This document shows, piece after piece, positions 60,593 to 64,000 of a stretch of 64,000 bases of DNA; positions within the stretch are counted from its first letter, which is position 1; each line of letters starts with the position of its first letter. The stretch is from positions 3,004,501 to 3,068,500 of the forward strand of contig NZ_CP067102.1 of the NCBI RefSeq assembly GCF_016616885.1, read 5' to 3'. The notes under the pieces were generated by a model. It searched no databases. It was not told the origin of the DNA and was given only the letters and a program-made list of their open reading frames with translations. Source of the stretch: Bradyrhizobium diazoefficiens (GTDB lineage Bacteria; Pseudomonadota; Alphaproteobacteria; Rhizobiales; Xanthobacteraceae). The position numbers and the translations under genes are program-made.

Positions 60593-62715
60593 AGCAGCTG
60601 CTGGTCCGGTCGGGTAAGGTCTTCCTGCAGGACGTCCCGGCGCCCGTCGCCGGCCCGAAGAACGTGCTGGTCCGGGTGGAGCGTTCGTGCGTGAGCGTCG
60701 GCACCGAGATGGCCGGCGTCAAGATGTCGGGCCTGCCGCTGTATCGTCGCGCCCTCAAGCAGCCGCACCATGTCAAGCGCGTGCTTCAGCTCATGCGCGA
60801 CCAGGGCGTGGCGCGCGTCTACAAGCAGGTCAAGGGCAAGCTCGACGCGGGACTGCCGACCGGATACTCGGCCGCCGGCACCGTCATCGCCGTCGGATCG
60901 GAGGTCGACGGGATCGCGGTCGGCGATCGCGTTGCCTGCGCCGGCGCGGGCGTCGCCAACCACGCCGAGGTTATCGACGTCCCGGTCAATCTGTGCGTTC
61001 CCGTCCCGCAGCAGGTCTCCTTCGATGCCGCCGCCACGGTGACGCTCGGGGCCATCGCGATGCAGGGCGTGCGTCGCGCGCAGCCGACGCTTGGCGAGAC
61101 AGTCGTCGTGATCGGGCTCGGAATTCTCGGGCAGATCACGGCGCAGCTCCTGACCGCCAATGGCTGCCGCGTCATCGGCACCGACGTGGACAACAAGCGT
61201 ATTGCGACCGCGCTGGAAAATGGCCTCGATCACGGCATCAATCCGAACGACGGCAATCTGGTCGATAGCATTATCAAGCTGACCGATGGCTTCGGCGCCG
61301 ACGTCGCGATCATCACGGCTGCCTCTGCCTCCAGCGATATTCTCGCTCAGGCTTTTCAGTCCTGCCGCAAGAAGGCGCGCGTGGTGATTGTCGGCGACGT
61401 CGGCCTGAACATGGCGCGATCGGACATCTACACCAAGGAGCTCGATGTCCTGATCTCCTGCTCCTACGGACCCGGACGCTACGATCCCGTCTATGAGGAG
61501 GAAGGCGGAGACTACCCGCTCGCCTATGTCCGCTGGACCGAGAACCGCAATATGGGCGAATATCTTCGCCTGCTAGCGGTCGGCCGCGTTCGGCTCGAGA
61601 ACATGCTGCATGAGCCATATCCGGTCGACCGCGCCGAAGAGGCGTATGGCCGACTGGCAGGCGAGGGTGAGAAGCCACTTCTGGTCCTGTTGCAATATCC
61701 GCACCGGGAAGAGGCCACGCGGTCCGTGCTGCAGATTGCTCCTCCTAAGCCTGTCGATGGCCGCATCAAGATCGCGGTTGTCGGAGCGGGCAGCTTTGCG
61801 CAGGGCATGCACCTGCCGAACCTGAAGAAGCTCGGCGACAAGTTCGACCTTCGCAGTGTCGTGAGCCGCACCGGCCTGTCTGCGCGCACGGCCGCCGAGC
61901 GCTTTGGTTTCAGCACCGCGAGCACCGATTTTCAGGCTGTTCTCGATGACCCGCAGGTCGATCTAGTCCTCATCGCAACACGGCATGACCTGCACGCTGA
62001 AATGACACTGGCGGCGCTGAAGGCCGGCAAGCACGTATTCGTTGAGAAGCCGCTGTCGATGACCGAGGAGGGGCTAGACGCGATCGAAGCGTTCTACCAG
62101 GCCAATCCCAACGGGCCGCTCCTGATGACGGGTTTCAACCGGCGGTTCGCGCCGGCCGTCAGCGCTGCACGCGACACGATCAAGGGGCGTCTGTCCCCGA
62201 TGATCGTCAACTACCGCATGAATGCCGGCTACATTCCCTCCGACCATTGGGTGCACGGCCCGCACGGCGGAGGCCGCAATATCGGCGAAGCCTGTCACAT
62301 TTACGATCTATTCAACGCGCTCACCGGCAGCCAGCCCGTCGAGGTCCAGGCGCGGGCGATCGTGCCGGCCAGCGGCCATTGGCGCCGCGACGACAATTTC
62401 GTCGCGACCGTTCGCTATGCGGACGGCTCGCTGTGCACGCTGACCTATACCTCGCTCGGCTCAAAGGAGTTTCCCAAGGAGCGCTTTGATATCTTTGTGG
62501 ACGGGAAAGTTCTCGTGCTCGACGACTACAAGCGATTGGAGGTCGCCGGCGCAAACGGGGGATGGAAGGGCCTGACCATTGAAAAGGGACAGCTCGAGGA
62601 GCTGGTGGCGCTCGCCGAAGCCTTCAAACCGGGCGGCAAATGGCCGATCTCGCTCGCCGATCAGCTGTCGGCGACGCGGGTCAGTTTCGCGGTCGAGAAA
62701 CAGCTCGCTGAGTGA
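60589..62715 (+). CDS. Two-domain oxidoreductase: medium-chain dehydrogenase fused to Gfo/Idh/MocA
   Basis: About 708 residues. Residues 1 to about 375 form a zinc-alcohol-dehydrogenase-like unit (GYSAAGTVIAVG, VGDRVACAGAG, VVVIGLGILGQITAQLL). Residues about 395 to the end form a Gfo/Idh unit (IAVVGAGSFAQGMHLPNL, HVFVEKPLSMTEEGL, GGGRNIGEACHIYDLF). GTG 60589 overlaps the wecC stop by GTGA, with GGAG at 60578-60581; ATG 60583 is an alternative. The fused protein is a recurrent neighbour of heparinase-like genes; the reaction on the uronic sugar is not known to me. Confidence 0.88.
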   Translation: MKQLLVRSGKVFLQDVPAPVAGPKNVLVRVERSCVSVGTEMAGVKMSGLPLYRRALKQPHHVKRVLQLMRDQGVARVYKQVKGKLDAGLPTGYSAAGTVIAVGSEVDGIAVGDRVACAGAGVANHAEVIDVPVNLCVPVPQQVSFDAAATVTLGAIAMQGVRRAQPTLGETVVVIGLGILGQITAQLLTANGCRVIGTDVDNKRIATALENGLDHGINPNDGNLVDSIIKLTDGFGADVAIITAASASSDILAQAFQSCRKKARVVIVGDVGLNMARSDIYTKELDVLISCSYGPGRYDPVYEEEGGDYPLAYVRWTENRNMGEYLRLLAVGRVRLENMLHEPYPVDRAEEAYGRLAGEGEKPLLVLLQYPHREEATRSVLQIAPPKPVDGRIKIAVVGAGSFAQGMHLPNLKKLGDKFDLRSVVSRTGLSARTAAERFGFSTASTDFQAVLDDPQVDLVLIATRHDLHAEMTLAALKAGKHVFVEKPLSMTEEGLDAIEAFYQANPNGPLLMTGFNRRFAPAVSAARDTIKGRLSPMIVNYRMNAGYIPSDHWVHGPHGGGRNIGEACHIYDLFNALTGSQPVEVQARAIVPASGHWRRDDNFVATVRYADGSLCTLTYTSLGSKEFPKERFDIFVDGKVLVLDDYKRLEVAGANGGWKGLTIEKGQLEELVALAEAFKPGGKWPISLADQLSATRVSFAVEKQLAE

Positions 62716-63458
62716 GGCAGTGCGTTCCGAGCCGTCCGTGAAGGGTCTCTACGTTCCGCCGGTGCCGCATGATGCGGGCGTGGCGCTGGGCGCTGCGATG
62801 ATGAAATGCGCGGAGGCTGGCTACACGATCGCACCGCTGACCCATGCCTATTGGGGGCCGGAATATTCCAACGACACGATCAAGGAGACGCTGGACAAGA
62901 TCGGCGCGCGGTTTGAGCTGCTCGACGATTCCGTGTCGCGCTGTGTCGCCGACCTGACGGAGCAGAAGACTGTCGGCTGGTTCCAGGGGCGTATGGAGCA
63001 CGGTCCGCGCGCGCTCGGCAACCGCTCGATCCTGGCTGACCCGCGCCATGCGGGCATGAAGGACCGCATCAACCTCACCATCAAATATCGCGAGGAGTTC
63101 CGTCCATTCTGTCCGTCGGTGCTGTACGAGCGCCAAGCCGAATATTTCGAGGACACACGCGCCCTTCATGGTGGTAACATTCCCGGTCAATCAGAAGGTT
63201 GCGGAGACCATGCCGGCGGTGGTCCATGTCGACAACACCGCGCGCATCCAGAGTGTCCATGCCAACTCAAATCCGCTCTACAGCCGATTGATCGGCGAGT
63301 TCGCGAAGGCGACCTCGCTGCCCGTCCTGATCAACACCAGCCTCAACATCAACGAGCAGCCGACGGTGAACGCGCCTCTGGAGGCGCTGCACACCTATTT
63401 TTGCTCCGGTCTGGACGTGCTGTATCTCGGGCCCTACCGACTGTCGAAGGCGCGCTAG
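62707..63458 (+). pseudogene. Carbamoyltransferase (NodU/CmcH type), 5'-truncated and frameshifted
   Basis: Only the C-terminal part is present. The first frame gives LYVPPVPHDAGVALGAAMMK, then WFQGRMEHGPRALGNRSILA and YREEFRPFCPSVLYERQ, the carbamoyltransferase C-terminal motifs. At about 63163 the reading frame shifts and the second part continues FMVVTFPVNQKVAETMPAVV, then PVLINTSLNINEQPTVNAP. The N-terminal catalytic domain is missing right after the upstream stop. One single-base change would restore the frame, but the truncation would remain. Confidence 0.78.
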
Positions 63459-63599
63459 GCAAGTGGGATCGCTCCGGGGGAGCTCAACGGACCGATGATG
63501 CAGTTCGTCCGTTGTGGTCAGGGCTTCTCGCGAAATCCGCCTGAATTGATGAAGGATCTGACGCCGTTTGTCCGACGAATGTAATGCTAGAGCGATTTC

Positions 63600-64000
63600 A
63601 TGAGCTTCAGGAAGGTGCGACGGGGCAATCTGGCCGTCGGTGTGGCGGTCTCCGCCTACATCGCGACCTCGGGTGCCGCTGCGTTAATTCCGTTTCCGGT
63701 TGGACAAGAACAGCTCGGCCAATTGTTCCTTCCTCAGGAAGTTCCTTACGCGTGGATGACCACGCTCGGATCTCCAACTTACTGGCTTTTGTTTCTGCTG
63801 ACGCTCGTCGTTCTGCCGATTGCTGCGATCGCTACCGAGAAGGTCTTTGCGTCAGCAACCCTCTCATTCTCCGACGAGGTGCCCCTGTGGATTCCGCTGG
63901 TGTTGGCGGGCGCCATGATCGCTTTCTGCGTTTACCGGCTTGCGCAGGCCGGCGGCTTGTCCGCGAGCGAGGCGTGGGATCAGAGCCTATGCTACGAGGC
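63600..64000 (+). CDS. Membrane protein of unknown function, partial at right edge
   Basis: 133 codons open from ATG 63600 to the window end. Hydrophobic segments lie at about residues 12-32, 62-82 and 103-120. It opens MSFRKVRRGNLAVGVAVSAY. No family motif is seen. It may be an O-antigen ligase or polymerase-type protein given its context, but the part seen is too short to say. A 141-bp spacer precedes it. Confidence 0.55.
   Translation, partial: MSFRKVRRGNLAVGVAVSAYIATSGAAALIPFPVGQEQLGQLFLPQEVPYAWMTTLGSPTYWLLFLLTLVVLPIAAIATEKVFASATLSFSDEVPLWIPLVLAGAMIAFCVYRLAQAGGLSASEAWDQSLCYE

Overview
The window is high-GC, densely coded alphaproteobacterial DNA. The gene content (TctABC uptake genes beside a CoA-transferase, a divergent gspD/gspE type II secretion locus, rhizobial-style surface-polysaccharide genes, and an RTX protease with W-rich repeats) suggests Bradyrhizobium or a close relative. 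This is judged from protein resemblance and codon use, not from a database search. No rRNA, tRNA, CRISPR array or intact insertion sequence was seen.

Layout. (1) 1-10018 is a catabolic island. A GntR/FCD regulator is divergent from two paralogous serine-glyoxylate-type aminotransferases that flank an MFS permease. A crotonase-family protein, a tripartite tricarboxylate transporter (tctC, tctB, tctA) and a convergent family III CoA-transferase follow. The set looks built to import a carboxylate, handle it as a CoA ester, and transaminate a keto or glyoxylate product. The substrate cannot be told from sequence. (2) 10165-11034 holds a small doubtful ORF and a Sel1-repeat protein. (3) 11168-22556 is a type II secretion locus: gspD and a short prepilin peptidase leftward; gspE-F-G-H-I-J-K-L-M and a GspN/C-like gene rightward, mostly with overlapping start and stop codons. 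(4) 22665-31440 is polysaccharide block A: a flippase, a leftward operon (cupin, DegT aminotransferase, methyltransferase, glycosyltransferase), a CgeB-like glycosyltransferase, and rfbF-rfbG for CDP-4-keto-6-deoxyglucose. (5) 31441-37076 interrupts this with a decayed ClC chloride channel gene, a small exported protein, a serralysin-type RTX metalloprotease and an OafA-type acyltransferase. (6) 37285-46404 is block B: a C-methyltransferase, gtrB/gtrA, a methyltransferase, a Gfo/Idh oxidoreductase and three polytopic membrane proteins that look compositionally different. (7) 46890-63458 is block C: glycosyltransferases, an AsnB-like amidotransferase, two heparinase II/III-family proteins, a flippase, wecB-wecC for UDP-ManNAcA, a two-domain oxidoreductase, and a truncated, frameshifted carbamoyltransferase. 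A membrane protein runs off the right edge.

The polysaccharide region is a mosaic. At 29100-29370 fragments of an epimerase and of a polymerase-like membrane protein survive, and the latter matches the C-terminus of the intact gene at 45088-46404. The clcB remnant and the broken carbamoyltransferase also point to repeated cassette exchange. The most interesting functional proposal is that block C makes a surface polymer with ManNAcA-type uronic acid that may be amidated by the AsnB-like enzyme and trimmed by the two heparinase-fold lyases. That is inference from gene content.
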